Positions 54,658 through 64,000 of a stretch of 64,000 nt of DNA are shown here, piece after piece; the first letter of the stretch is position 1; each line of letters starts with the position of its first letter. Source of the stretch: CAIXSC01 sp046349935. Its GTDB lineage: Bacteria > Planctomycetota > Planctomycetia > Pirellulales > Pirellulaceae. The translations under genes and the position numbers were made by a program. The notes under the pieces were generated by a model. That model was not told the origin of the DNA and made no database searches. It worked only from the letters and a program-made list of their open reading frames with translations. The stretch is taken from contig JAXMBK010000007.1 of assembly GCA_046349935.1 (NCBI GenBank), positions 470,910 to 534,909 on the forward strand, written 5' to 3'.

Positions 54658-56727
54658 TCAACTGGAGGCCCGCGGCGTCTCGGGGGATGCGGCGCCGTCT
54701 GCCGGGTTGGGACTCGGCGTCACAATCTCGGCCGCCAGCGGCGCAGAATCATCGCGCAGCAAGGGACCGCGGCCGTGCACGGAAGCCCCGATGATCGATT
54801 CGATTTCTCGTTCGTCGAGTTCTTCCTGGCGCACCAGGGCTTGGGTGAGATTCTCCAGTTTCTCGCGTTCGTCCGTCAAGAGCTTCAGCGCTCGATGGTC
54901 GGCCATGCGCAGCAGCTTGGCGACTTCGTCGTCGATCGACTCCATCGTCCGTTCGCTGAACGCTCGCTGGCGCTGGATTTCGCGGCCCAAGAACGGGTCG
55001 TCCTCGGACAGCTTGTAGCTGACCGGCCCCATCCGTTCGCTCATCCCCCAATGCGTCACCATGTGCCGCGCGAGACTCGTCGCCCGTTCGAGGTCGTTTT
55101 CGGCGCCGACGGTCGTTTCGTTGTAGATCAATTGTTCGGCGGCGCGTCCGCCCAGCATGACCACCAACTGATCCCGCAGTTCGCTTTCCGACATGTTCAG
55201 TCGGTCCTCGGACGGCATGGTTTGAGTGGAGCCAAGCGATCGTCCCCGCGGGATGACGGTCACTTTGTGGACGCGGTGAGCGCCCTTGAGCAGCCAAGCG
55301 GCCAGCGTGTGGCCCGCCTCATGGTACGCCGTACGTTCTTTTTCCTTCGGCTGTAGCACTTCTTCCCGTTTGGCGCCCATCAGCACTTTGTCGCGCGCGT
55401 GATCAAAGTCGTCCATGGCGACGCGGGTCTTGTTCTGACGCGCGGCCCACAGCGCGGCTTCGTTGACGATATTGCGAATATCGGCGCCGGTAAGCCCGAT
55501 GGTGGAAGCGGCCAAAACCTGCAAATCGACGTCTTCCGCCAACGGCACTTCGCGCACATGGACTTTGAAGATTTCGACGCGTCCTTTTTGCGTCGGACGT
55601 CCGACGGTGATGTGCCGATCGAAACGACCGGGGCGCAACAGCGCCGGGTCGAGCACATCAGGTCGGTTCGTGGCGGCCAGCACGATAACCGCTTCGCTTG
55701 GGCTGAAACCGTCCATTTCGCCGAGGATTTGGTTGAGCGTCTGTTCGCGTTCATCGTGGCCGCCGCCCAGTCCCGCGCCGCGTTGCCGACCGACGGCGTC
55801 AATTTCGTCGATGAAAACGATGCAAGGCGAGTTTTCTTTGGCCGTCTTAAACAAGTCGCGTACGCGGCTCGCCCCGACGCCGACGAACATCTGAATGAAC
55901 TCCGAGCCGTTCACAGAAAAGAACGGGACGCCGGCTTCTCCTGCCACCGCGCGTGCCAAGAGGGTCTTGCCGGTTCCCGGCGGGCCATTCAGCAGCACGC
56001 CCTTGGGGATGCGTCCCCCCAGCTTCTGAAACTTCTGCGGACTCTTCAGAAATTCCACGATCTCCAACAAATCGGCCTTCACCCCCTCCAGCCCCGCCAC
56101 GTCCTTGAACGTGATCGGCTGACGAGCCGCCTCATAACGTTTGGCGGGACTCTTGGCAAATCCCGTGAGAAACCCGCCCCCCATGAGCTGCTCGCGCGTG
56201 CGTCGGAACTGAAACCAGAAGAACACAAACATGCCGATCGACAGGCCGATGGCGATAAGCCACAGGACTTCGAGCGCCCCGCCCGTGTTCGGCTCCACTC
56301 GGTAGTCGACGTTGTGCTCTTGCAACAGCGCCAACAGCCGCTCGCGCGACGTATCATTGCGGGGCAGGTTCACGAAGAACTGCTTGCCGTATCGCTTGCG
56401 AGATTCCTTGGACTTGTCCCATTGCGACACGAGCTTGCCCGAGTCGTCGTATTCGTCGGCCATTTCCGGCGGGTCTTTAAACACGCCGGTTGCTTGGTAG
56501 TCGCCGATTTCCAACTTGAGGATGTTCGGTTCGGGCAAACGCACCTGTTTTTCGAAGACCGGGTAGGGGACTTCAGACCGAGTGTTCCCCAGCGTGGCGA
56601 TGACGATCGCCACGAACAGCCCCAGGATCATCAGGATCATGATCAGATTGACGCCTACCGGCCGCTGACTGCGTCCGTTAGGTCCATCCGGCGACGAGTT
56701 CGGTCGGTCGTCGGGAGCATTCGACAT
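54658..56727 (-). CDS. ftsH: ATP-dependent zinc metalloprotease FtsH
   Basis: A membrane-anchored AAA protease that degrades misfolded and regulatory proteins. The 689-residue product from ATG 56727 (GGAAAGA upstream) has two membrane segments (about residues 24-45 and 143-162). The AAA module shows Walker A GPPGTGKT, Walker B CIVFIDEIDAVG and the SRH region (ATNRPDVLDPALLRPGRFDRH). The zinc site is HEAGH (TAYHEAGHTLAAWLL), with the third ligand Asp further on. A Pro/Ser/Ala-rich tail ends the chain. The gene is divergent from a NUDIX gene. Confidence 0.96.
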   Translation of the reverse strand: MSNAPDDRPNSSPDGPNGRSQRPVGVNLIMILMILGLFVAIVIATLGNTRSEVPYPVFEKQVRLPEPNILKLEIGDYQATGVFKDPPEMADEYDDSGKLVSQWDKSKESRKRYGKQFFVNLPRNDTSRERLLALLQEHNVDYRVEPNTGGALEVLWLIAIGLSIGMFVFFWFQFRRTREQLMGGGFLTGFAKSPAKRYEAARQPITFKDVAGLEGVKADLLEIVEFLKSPQKFQKLGGRIPKGVLLNGPPGTGKTLLARAVAGEAGVPFFSVNGSEFIQMFVGVGASRVRDLFKTAKENSPCIVFIDEIDAVGRQRGAGLGGGHDEREQTLNQILGEMDGFSPSEAVIVLAATNRPDVLDPALLRPGRFDRHITVGRPTQKGRVEIFKVHVREVPLAEDVDLQVLAASTIGLTGADIRNIVNEAALWAARQNKTRVAMDDFDHARDKVLMGAKREEVLQPKEKERTAYHEAGHTLAAWLLKGAHRVHKVTVIPRGRSLGSTQTMPSEDRLNMSESELRDQLVVMLGGRAAEQLIYNETTVGAENDLERATSLARHMVTHWGMSERMGPVSYKLSEDDPFLGREIQRQRAFSERTMESIDDEVAKLLRMADHRALKLLTDEREKLENLTQALVRQEELDEREIESIIGASVHGRGPLLRDDSAPLAAEIVTPSPNPADGAASPETPRASS

Positions 56728-56804
56728 AGAACCATCTTTCCTATGCAAATCGCGAGTTTGTCTGAAGGAACGTAGAGTGTATCGTAATTCACCGCCGCTC
56801 GGGC

Positions 56805-57239
56805 ATGCAGTCCGAGCCTCCTTGCGACCTGGAGCCGATTTTCGTGCCTTACTCCCCCCAACGTCGACGCGGCGCTGTCGCCGTGATTGAACGAGCCGGC
56901 CGCTTGCTGGTCATTCGTCGGTCCGCCTTCGTGTCCGCCCCCCTGCGATATTGCTTTCCCGGCGGGCGCATCGAGCCGGGCGAGACGGAGGAACAAACGG
57001 TGGCACGCGAACTTCGCGAAGAACTGCAACTCGACATCCAGCCGCTCGTCAAGATGTGGACCTGCGTCACGCCCTGGAACGTAGAACTGGGCTGGTGGAG
57101 CGCCCATTTGCCTGTCGACGCTCACCCCACGCCGAACCCGGCTGAAGTCCACTCCGTGCACTGGTTCACCCCCGCCGAACTTCGGTCCCTCGACGGGCTG
57201 CTCGAGAGCAATCTCGAATTCCTCCAACAGTGGTTTTAA
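56805..57239 (+). CDS. NUDIX hydrolase
   Basis: A 144-residue protein with the Nudix box GGRIEPGETEEQTVARELREELQL, which fits the G-x5-E-x7-REU-x-EE-x-G-U pattern except that the last Gly is Gln. The substrate (nucleoside diphosphate derivative) is unknown. It starts at ATG 56805, 77 bases from the divergent ftsH start. Confidence 0.85.
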   Translation: MQSEPPCDLEPIFVPYSPQRRRGAVAVIERAGRLLVIRRSAFVSAPLRYCFPGGRIEPGETEEQTVARELREELQLDIQPLVKMWTCVTPWNVELGWWSAHLPVDAHPTPNPAEVHSVHWFTPAELRSLDGLLESNLEFLQQWF

Positions 57240-57264
57240 CCAACCGTGGTTCTAGGCCGCTCGC

Positions 57265-59121
57265 CTACGGCCGCCGAGCGACTTCCTCGTGCAGCGTCAC
57301 CACATGCAGCGTCTCGTTCCGGAGAAACTTCGGCGCTTCGGCGAGTACCACGAGTCGTCCGCCGAATCGCGTCTGCAGGGCTGCCAGTTGCCGCCCGTGC
57401 ACAATCGCGATGCGATGCCGATTCTCGGTGAGGAACGCTTCCACCTCAGCGATCGGCTTGGCCGCATAGGGGCTCGTCGCCGCCGCTTGCGAGGCTTGTG
57501 CGTAAGAAGGTTCAAGCGTCAATTCTTGGATCGGGCGTCGGCCGTAAAACACCCAACTCGGCTCGTATCCTCCCAGCGACCCGACTTCGGACTGCGCGTC
57601 GTATTGGTCGATCGCCGCCAACAACACGTGGCTTTGCTGACGCGTATCGACGACTTGCGCGACGACGCTAAAGAGTCCGGTGACGAACAACAGGGCCGCC
57701 GCCGCGACCGTCGCAAGCCCCAAAGCGCGTCGGTCTTGCTGAGTCAATCTCCAGGCGACCGCAGCGCCTACCATCGGCACGAGTCCGATCACTCCAACCC
57801 ATTCCGCGCCTGGCAAGTAGCGATACGCCGCGATCGGCAGTCCAATCGCCGCCCCCAAGCCGGCCAGCCCCAACACGGCCAGCGGCAGCCGTTCCAGTTG
57901 CTTGCCTACCAGCGCTGCGCCTTCGCGCCAGCGTACCAGGAACGTGGCGACGAGCAGCGCGAGCGCCGGATACGAGGGAGTGATGTAGCTTGGAAGCTTG
58001 GTTTTCGCAAGCGAAAACAGGCCGATCCAGACGCCGGCCCAGCAGAAGAGAAACACCAGCGACGGACGATCTGCCAGGTCGCGGCGCCAGCGCCGCACCA
58101 AGTCGAATCCCAGCGGCGTCGCAAACACGGACCAGGGAAAGAATCCAATGCACAGGGCGAGCGGATAAAACCAAGGCCCGCCCCGATGCCCCTCGAAACT
58201 CTGCACGGCGCGAGCCACATTGTGCTGCCAGAAGAAACCGCGTAGGAATTCGCCGTCGGTCTTCACCCCGACCCAGACGTACCACGGGGCGGCGATCGCG
58301 AGAATCAGCGCCACGGCGGTCGCGGGTCGCATCGCCCAGCACGTCTCCAAGAAATGCAGCGGCGCGAAAGGACGAACGCAGGCGACCAAGCCTCGCCACA
58401 GCCGTTTCATGAAGCGGGGCGGCGCCGCTGCGGTGGTAGGGATCGCCGTCGAATCCCCAGCCATCACTGGAGTTGCCGCGGGCAGACGGCGGACGAGCAA
58501 GAACATGCCGATGACGGCGGTCGGCAGCACGGCGCCGACCGGGCCTTTGGCCAGAACTGCCAACCCCATGGCCGAATAGCAAGCCAGCGCCGTGACGCCC
58601 CGCACGGAGATCGTCCAGTCTCGCCCAACTCCGCCCTCGCGGCGAGGAAACTCTCCCCAGACGTACGCCGCCAAGGCGAGCGTCACGCAGAACAGAAGTG
58701 CGGCGTCAGGCGTCGCCGCACGCGACGCAACGTCGAACATTAAAGTCGACATGAGCACCAGGCCCGCCCAGAAACCGACGCGTGCGTTGAACAACCGGCG
58801 ACCTATGCCGTAGGTCAACCACACTGTGCCGATCCCCAGCGTCGCGGACCAGAATCGAGCGGCGAATTCGTTCACACCGAAAACCGAATAGGCGGTCAGA
58901 ATGAGCCAATACAGAAGCACTGGTTTATGCGACCGCAGTTCATCATTGAACCACGGCGTGATCCAGTCGCCCCGCTCGCGCATTTCATAAGCGCAGCCGG
59001 CATTGCGAGGTTCATCGCGGTCCCACAGCCGCGGGCCGCCGAGATTGGTGAAGAGCACGACGACGCCCAGCGCCGCCAATACCACGAGATCCCTTATCGT
59101 CGCTTGCTTCTCGCCGCTCAT
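57265..59121 (-). CDS. Glycosyltransferase family 39-like membrane protein (ArnT/PMT fold)
   Basis: A 618-residue membrane protein with about 11-12 hydrophobic segments. The first periplasmic loop carries LWDRDEPRNAGCAYEM, the conserved D-E pair of GT39/ArnT-like enzymes, followed by WITPWFNDELRSHKPVLLYWL. Such enzymes transfer sugars from polyprenyl-phosphate donors to lipid A or proteins at the periplasmic face. The acceptor here is unknown; with LpxC/LpxA in the same genome a lipid A role is possible (inference). It converges with the NUDIX gene. Confidence 0.85.
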   Translation of the reverse strand: MSGEKQATIRDLVVLAALGVVVLFTNLGGPRLWDRDEPRNAGCAYEMRERGDWITPWFNDELRSHKPVLLYWLILTAYSVFGVNEFAARFWSATLGIGTVWLTYGIGRRLFNARVGFWAGLVLMSTLMFDVASRAATPDAALLFCVTLALAAYVWGEFPRREGGVGRDWTISVRGVTALACYSAMGLAVLAKGPVGAVLPTAVIGMFLLVRRLPAATPVMAGDSTAIPTTAAAPPRFMKRLWRGLVACVRPFAPLHFLETCWAMRPATAVALILAIAAPWYVWVGVKTDGEFLRGFFWQHNVARAVQSFEGHRGGPWFYPLALCIGFFPWSVFATPLGFDLVRRWRRDLADRPSLVFLFCWAGVWIGLFSLAKTKLPSYITPSYPALALLVATFLVRWREGAALVGKQLERLPLAVLGLAGLGAAIGLPIAAYRYLPGAEWVGVIGLVPMVGAAVAWRLTQQDRRALGLATVAAAALLFVTGLFSVVAQVVDTRQQSHVLLAAIDQYDAQSEVGSLGGYEPSWVFYGRRPIQELTLEPSYAQASQAAATSPYAAKPIAEVEAFLTENRHRIAIVHGRQLAALQTRFGGRLVVLAEAPKFLRNETLHVVTLHEEVARRP

Positions 59122-59262
59122 CCCTGAGCCTCGCTGACCTGGCTAATCCGTCCGTCATTGCGCAATTCCGAACCGCATCCTACGCCATCCGGCCCGCCTG
59201 AACAACGTCAGCCGGACCACTCAAGTCCCGAGGGGCGCTACCTTTCGTGAGTCTAGGCCGAC

Positions 59263-61953
59263 ATGCTAGCATTCGCCCCCATGGCACCGACTCCGATGAT
59301 GCAGCAGTACCATGAGGCGAAGCAGGCGTGCGGCGATGCGCTCCTGCTGTTCCGCATGGGGGACTTTTACGAGCTCTTTTTTGAAGACGCCAAGACGGCC
59401 GCCAAGGTCCTCGGACTCACCCTCACCAGCCGTGAGAAGGGGGAAAACCCCATTCCCATGGCCGGCTTCCCCTACCACCAGCTCGAAGGCTACCTCGCGC
59501 GTCTCATCCGCGCCGGCTACCGAGCGGCGGTGTGCGAACAGGTGGAAGACCCCAAGAAGGCCCAGGGACTGGTCAAACGCGAGGTGACGCGCGTCGTGAC
59601 CGCCGGCACGCTCACCGACGACGCATTGCTTGACCCGCGCGAAAGCAATTACCTCGCTGCGATTTGCGAATCGTCAGGGAAGGGGGGAGGGCGGACCGGC
59701 AAGGCCGCGAACGACGAGCGAGTGGGAATCGCGTGGGCCGAATTGTCGACCGGCCGATTCTATGCCGCTGATTTCCCCAAATGGCAGCTTGCCGACCAAC
59801 TGGCGCGCATTCGCCCTGCCGAATGCTTGGTGTCGGAAAGCCAGGCGTCGACGCTGCAGCGGTCGCGCGAAATGCTCGTCACCTCCCGCCCCGACTGGGC
59901 CTTTGGACTCGACTCGGCCCAAACCCAGCTCACCCGCCACTTTCAAACCAAGACGCTCGAGGGCTTCGGCTTCACCGACGACGACAGCTTGGCCATCCGC
60001 GCCGCCGGCGCGGTGCTGGAGTACCTGCGCGAAACGCAGCGCACGTCGCTCGACCACCTCGACCGACTCATTCCCTACCGGCCCGGCTCGACGCTGGAAA
60101 TCGACGAAGCGACGCGACGCAGCCTCGAGATCACGCGGACGATCCGCGAAGGAAGGCGCGACGGCTCGCTCTTGGCCGTGATCGACCGCACGACGACGCC
60201 GATGGGTTCGCGTCTTTTGGCCGACTGGCTCGCCGCCCCGCTGACCGACCGCCCGCAAATCGAGTCGCGACTCGACGCCGTCCAAGATCTGCTCCAAGAG
60301 AACACGCTGCGCGACGCCTTTCGAGAACACTTGCGCGGCACTTACGACATGGAGCGACTGTTGGCGCGCGTCGTGACGGGTCGTGCAAGCCCCCGCGACT
60401 TGTCGTTCGTCGGGCGCACGCTCGCCAGCCTCCCGCCGCTCAAAGGGACGCTGGCCAATCGTCCCTGCCAGCTCCTCCGCGAACTCGACCAGCGACTCGA
60501 CCTGTGCGACGAGGTGCGTCACGAACTGTCGGTCGCGCTCGCCGATGACTGCCCGCTATCTCCGCGCGACGGCGGTTTCATACGCACCGGCTACTCGGCG
60601 GAGCTCGACCAACTGCGCGAACTGGCCACGGGCGGCAAGCAATGGATCGCTCAGTATCAGGCAGACGAGCAGCAGCGGACGGGCATCCCTAATTTGAAGG
60701 TCGGCTACAACAAAGTCTTCGGCTATTACCTCGAAATCACCAACGCCCACAAAGACAAGACGCCGCCGCATTACATCCGCAAACAGACGATCGCCAACGC
60801 CGAACGCTACATCACGCCCGAGCTCAAAGACTACGAAGAAAAGGTGCTCACCGCCGACGAACGCGCGCAGGCGCTCGAGTACGATTTGTTCGTCGCGCTG
60901 CGCGACAAAGTGGCCGACGTCGCTCACCGCCTCCTGATCACCGCAAAGGCGCTCGCGGAGCTGGACGTTCTGACGGCCTTGGGGGTGCTCGCGCGCGAGC
61001 GAGGCTACTCGCGACCAGTGCTCGTCGACGAACCGCGTTTGAAGATTCTCGACGGTCGCCATCCGGTGCTCGACATTCTCGAGCCGGCGGGGACGTTCGT
61101 CCCCAACGATACGGTCGCCGGCGAAGTGGTCGCCCCGCAATCCTCGACGACTGCCGACGCGGAGAGCGGATCGCGCGGTTCGATCTTGCTCATCACGGGC
61201 CCGAACATGGCGGGGAAAAGCACGTACATTCGGCAAGTCGCCTTGTTGACGCTCATGGCGCAGATCGGCAGCTTCGTGCCGGCGAAACGCGCGGAGATTG
61301 GGATCGCGGACCGGATCTTTGCGCGCGTCGGGGCCAGCGACGAACTGTCGCGCGGGCAAAGCACGTTCATGGTCGAGATGACCGAAACGGCCAGAATCCT
61401 CAATACGGCGACGCCCAAGAGTCTCGTGATTCTCGACGAAATCGGGCGGGGAACAAGCACCTACGACGGCGTATCGCTGGCGTGGGCGATCGTCGAGTAT
61501 CTGCACGATCACATCGGCTGCCGCACGTTGTTCGCGACTCACTATCACGAACTGACCGACCTCGCCAAGTCGCTCGGCGGCGTCAAGAACCTCAACGTCG
61601 CGGTCAAGGAGTGGGAGGACAACGTCGTCTTCCTCCACAAGATCATCGAAGGAGCGGCCGACAAGAGCTACGGCATCCACGTCGCGCGGCTGGCCGGAGT
61701 GCCGCGCGAAGTAAATGAGCGTGCGAAGCAGATTCTCGCGCAGCTGGAGTCGGAGCATCTCGGCAGCGACGGCCGACCGAAAGTGGAACGGCGCCCTAAG
61801 GAACGAAAACGGGGCGACATTCAGCTCACCCTGTTCGCCCCCTACGACCACCCGCTGCTCGACAAGATCCGCGGCGTCGACGTCAATTCGCTCACCCCGC
61901 TCCAAGCGCTGCAGTTGGTCCAGCAGTGGCAAGCGGACCTCAAGAGCGAATAG
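59263..61953 (+). CDS. mutS: DNA mismatch repair protein MutS
   Basis: Recognises mispairs and small loops to start mismatch repair. The 896-residue protein has the mismatch-binding domain with RMGDFYELFFEDA (Phe-x-Glu equivalent), clamp and lever regions, and a C-terminal ATPase with Walker A GPNMAGKST, Walker B LVILDEIGRGTSTYDG and the THYHEL segment. The start can be ATG 59263 or 59281; the inner one gives MAPTPMMQQYHEAK, closer to family N-termini. It is a normal full-length gene. Confidence 0.95.
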   Translation: MLAFAPMAPTPMMQQYHEAKQACGDALLLFRMGDFYELFFEDAKTAAKVLGLTLTSREKGENPIPMAGFPYHQLEGYLARLIRAGYRAAVCEQVEDPKKAQGLVKREVTRVVTAGTLTDDALLDPRESNYLAAICESSGKGGGRTGKAANDERVGIAWAELSTGRFYAADFPKWQLADQLARIRPAECLVSESQASTLQRSREMLVTSRPDWAFGLDSAQTQLTRHFQTKTLEGFGFTDDDSLAIRAAGAVLEYLRETQRTSLDHLDRLIPYRPGSTLEIDEATRRSLEITRTIREGRRDGSLLAVIDRTTTPMGSRLLADWLAAPLTDRPQIESRLDAVQDLLQENTLRDAFREHLRGTYDMERLLARVVTGRASPRDLSFVGRTLASLPPLKGTLANRPCQLLRELDQRLDLCDEVRHELSVALADDCPLSPRDGGFIRTGYSAELDQLRELATGGKQWIAQYQADEQQRTGIPNLKVGYNKVFGYYLEITNAHKDKTPPHYIRKQTIANAERYITPELKDYEEKVLTADERAQALEYDLFVALRDKVADVAHRLLITAKALAELDVLTALGVLARERGYSRPVLVDEPRLKILDGRHPVLDILEPAGTFVPNDTVAGEVVAPQSSTTADAESGSRGSILLITGPNMAGKSTYIRQVALLTLMAQIGSFVPAKRAEIGIADRIFARVGASDELSRGQSTFMVEMTETARILNTATPKSLVILDEIGRGTSTYDGVSLAWAIVEYLHDHIGCRTLFATHYHELTDLAKSLGGVKNLNVAVKEWEDNVVFLHKIIEGAADKSYGIHVARLAGVPREVNERAKQILAQLESEHLGSDGRPKVERRPKERKRGDIQLTLFAPYDHPLLDKIRGVDVNSLTPLQALQLVQQWQADLKSE

Positions 61954-62050
61954 CGAGTCCGCCCGCCGGTCAGGGGACTAGAGCCGAGGCCGCGCCATCC
62001 GTCATCATAGAGCGTCGCAGAAACGATGCTCATACGAGAGGAGAGGCGGA

Positions 62051-64000
62051 ATGGCGTCGCAACAAGCGGGCGGACGGCGTAGCACCCCAGGGTGGCTCGC
62101 GTACCTTTTGGCATGCAGTCTGTCAGCAAGCGTCGCCGCGGCAACTCATGCCGACGACCTGCCTCTGGTCGGCGGCGTCGAAGCCCAGCCGCTCAAGGCG
62201 CAAGTGCGACGCGTCGTCGAGGCGCTCGAGTTTCTGGGCGAGCCGCTGGATGCCGAACGGCGCACGGCGTTCGACCAAGCGCTCGCTCAGACCGACGACG
62301 TAGAAGCCGTCGCGGCCATTCAGAAAGCCCTCGATCCGCTCGCCATCGCCGAAGTGAACGTGAACCCCGAGAGTCGCGTGAAGGTGCGTCGCGGACCGGC
62401 GGCGGCGACGCTGATGGAGCAGGGATGGAGCGTCTTCTTGGTAAAGGTGCACAACGAGGCCGGCGTCACAGCCAAGTTGTCGGTGCGCAGTCCCAACGCC
62501 GCGCCGCTATATCAGCGCTCTTCAGGCTCGCCGGCGCCGAAGCTCACTGTCAAGCCAGAAGACGTTCCCGATCGTTGGCTCGACCTGGCCACGTTCGACC
62601 AGCAACCGCTGCAAGAGACCCTGTCGGGCCTCGCGGTCGAATACCGGATCGTTCAGTTGTATAGTCGCGAGCGCGGCAAACGCGAGGCGAAACTGGCATT
62701 CGACGTCGGCCAAGGAACGCAAGACCTAGGATTTCGCAACGAACTGCCCGTGCTGTTCGAGTGCCGACCGGCGGTCCAGGTGACGCTTACGATCCGCGAC
62801 GTCGACGGCAAACCGACTACCGGTCAGTTTGTGATCAAGGATGCGAAGGGTCGAGTCTATCCGGCGCGATCCCGTCGATTGGCGCCCGACTTCTTCTTTC
62901 ACGACCAGATTTATCGTCACAGCGGCGAAGCGGTGGTGCTGCCGCCGGGCGAATACCAAGTGACGTACACGCGCGGACCGGAATATCGCGTGCTGCAGCG
63001 GACGATCCGCGTGCCGAATCAACCCGAGCACCAAGAGACGTTTCAGCTTGAGAGATGGATCAAGCTGGCGGACCACGCCTGGTATTCGGGCGACCACCAT
63101 GTCCATGCGGCAGGGTGCGCTCACTATGAATCGCCGACGCAGGGCGTCACGCCGGCCGACATGATGCGGCACATTCTGGGCGAGGACCTCAACATCGGCT
63201 GCGTCCTGTCTTGGGGCCCATGCTGGTACTACCAAAAGCAATTCTTCGACGGGAAAGTGCATCCCCTGTCGCTGCCCGATTACTTGATGCGGTACGACAT
63301 CGAGGTGTCGGGGTTTCCGAGTTCTCATGCGGGACATCTGTGTCTGCTGCGGCTGCAAGAAGACGACTATCCCAACACGACGAAGATCGAAGAGTGGCCC
63401 AGTTGGACGTTGCCGGTGCTGAAGTGGGGCAAAGAGCAGGGGGGCGTCGTCGGGTTCTCGCATAGCGGCTGGGGCCTGCAGGTGCCCGGTTCGAAGCTGC
63501 CGAGCTACGAGATGCCGAAGTTCGACGGGATTGGGGCGAACGAGTACATCGTCGATGTGGTGCACGACGCGTGCGACTTCATTTCGGCCGTCGACACTCC
63601 CATCTTGTGGGAACTGAGCATCTGGTACCACACGCTGAACTGCGGCTATACGTGTCGCATCAGCGGCGAGACCGATTTTCCCTGCATCTACGGCGATCGC
63701 GTGGGATTGGGTCGCGTCTACGTGAAGCTCGATCCGCAAAAGGGCCTGGATTTCGACCGATGGATCGATGGGATTCGGGACGGACGCAGCTATTGCGGCG
63801 ACGGCCTGAGCCACCTATTCGACTTCCAGGTCGGCGGTTTGGGCGTCGGTGAAAAGGGGAAGGACGGCCGCGCGAGCTTCCTCGCCGCTCAATCAGGTCA
63901 GACGCTCGACGTCTCCGTTCAAGCCTCCGCATTGCTCGCAGAAACACCGATCGACGAGATTCGCAACAAGCCGCTCGACCACAAACCCTATTGGCACATT
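62051..64000 (+). CDS. Secreted CehA/McbA-like PHP-type metallohydrolase (3' partial)
   Basis: The frame from ATG 62051 (AGGAGAGG upstream) stays open to the last base of the window, giving 650 codons without a stop. The N-terminus has a signal peptide (LAYLLACSLSASVAAATHA). After a beta-rich N-terminal part (about residues 100-335) the metal-binding domain begins with WYSGDHHVHAAGCAHY (348-352), the PHP-type DxH-like motif of CehA/McbA metallohydrolases. Later blocks include VVGFSHSGWGLQVP and GRSYCGDGLSHLFDFQV. Known members hydrolyse carbamates or sugar-derived esters; the substrate here is unknown. Confidence 0.8.
   Translation, partial: MASQQAGGRRSTPGWLAYLLACSLSASVAAATHADDLPLVGGVEAQPLKAQVRRVVEALEFLGEPLDAERRTAFDQALAQTDDVEAVAAIQKALDPLAIAEVNVNPESRVKVRRGPAAATLMEQGWSVFLVKVHNEAGVTAKLSVRSPNAAPLYQRSSGSPAPKLTVKPEDVPDRWLDLATFDQQPLQETLSGLAVEYRIVQLYSRERGKREAKLAFDVGQGTQDLGFRNELPVLFECRPAVQVTLTIRDVDGKPTTGQFVIKDAKGRVYPARSRRLAPDFFFHDQIYRHSGEAVVLPPGEYQVTYTRGPEYRVLQRTIRVPNQPEHQETFQLERWIKLADHAWYSGDHHVHAAGCAHYESPTQGVTPADMMRHILGEDLNIGCVLSWGPCWYYQKQFFDGKVHPLSLPDYLMRYDIEVSGFPSSHAGHLCLLRLQEDDYPNTTKIEEWPSWTLPVLKWGKEQGGVVGFSHSGWGLQVPGSKLPSYEMPKFDGIGANEYIVDVVHDACDFISAVDTPILWELSIWYHTLNCGYTCRISGETDFPCIYGDRVGLGRVYVKLDPQKGLDFDRWIDGIRDGRSYCGDGLSHLFDFQVGGLGVGEKGKDGRASFLAAQSGQTLDVSVQASALLAETPIDEIRNKPLDHKPYWHI

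Noticed and set aside
55399..56775. A 458-codon open frame antisense to ftsH
   Set aside because: It is a shadow of the ftsH coding strand with no conserved motif.
1..64000. CRISPR array, rRNA genes, prophage
   Set aside because: No regularly spaced repeats, no rRNA signature and no capsid, portal or terminase-like genes were found.

Overview
The window is a high-GC chromosomal segment that looks planctomycetal, most likely Pirellulales or a related order (inference from gene content). The signature families are two pairs of a c-type-cytochrome/DUF1549/DUF1553 protein followed by a DUF1501 protein, a DUF1559 pseudopilin, a secreted PQQ-propeller protein, a CehA/McbA-type metallohydrolase and a large RAYT-like HUH protein. 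LPS-biosynthesis genes (lpxC, lpxA) next to an OmpH/Skp chaperone point to a Gram-negative envelope. Starts are a mix of ATG, GTG and TTG, and Shine-Dalgarno sequences are present for only some genes.

Layout. 1-6.4 kb (+): the end of an M28 peptidase with a PDZ domain, a PQQ-propeller protein, then a compact envelope unit, ompH/skp - lpxC - lpxA - Gfo/Idh/MocA oxidoreductase. 6.4-10.6 kb: an ABC-2 permease and acylphosphatase (-), a secreted protein with one heme-like site (+), ribokinase (-), then a pair of hairpin repeats. 10.8-17.0 kb (-): one possible transcription unit of three tandem metallophosphoesterases followed by yidC and mnmE; the YidC carries a PDZ domain and the middle phosphoesterase has a degenerate active-site motif. 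17.1-20.8 kb (-): a His-rich secreted peptide, a DUF1559 pseudopilin and a two-component system, read here as a candidate metal-responsive cassette. 20.9-25.5 kb: queG, two proline-rich envelope proteins, a small helical protein and tRNA-Cys(GCA) with a plausible promoter.

25.7-30.2 kb holds the first DUF1553/DUF1501 pair. 30.2-35.3 kb is housekeeping: hemB, truB, a NUDIX-like protein, a cysteine desulfurase and a DUF2252 protein. 35.4-42.3 kb (-) carries a CAP-domain protein ending in a strong intrinsic terminator, a DinB-like/nth/dcd unit, and acnA with a D-serine dehydratase-like gene. 42.9-44.1 kb is the RAYT-like gene behind a 629-base non-coding stretch. 44.3-49.6 kb is an enolase-superfamily sugar-acid-dehydratase-like gene followed by the second DUF1553/DUF1501 pair. 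49.7-62 kb is pyruvate carboxylase, a ceramidase-like protein, ftsH, a NUDIX hydrolase, an ArnT-like glycosyltransferase and mutS. The window closes inside a secreted PHP-type metallohydrolase whose frame is open to the last base.

No CRISPR array, rRNA gene, prophage or complete insertion sequence was seen. The most unusual items are the PDZ-containing YidC, the phosphoesterase triplet with one motif-degenerate member, the His-rich peptide/two-component cassette, and the oxidoreductase overlapping lpxA. All product calls come from reading motifs; no database search was run.
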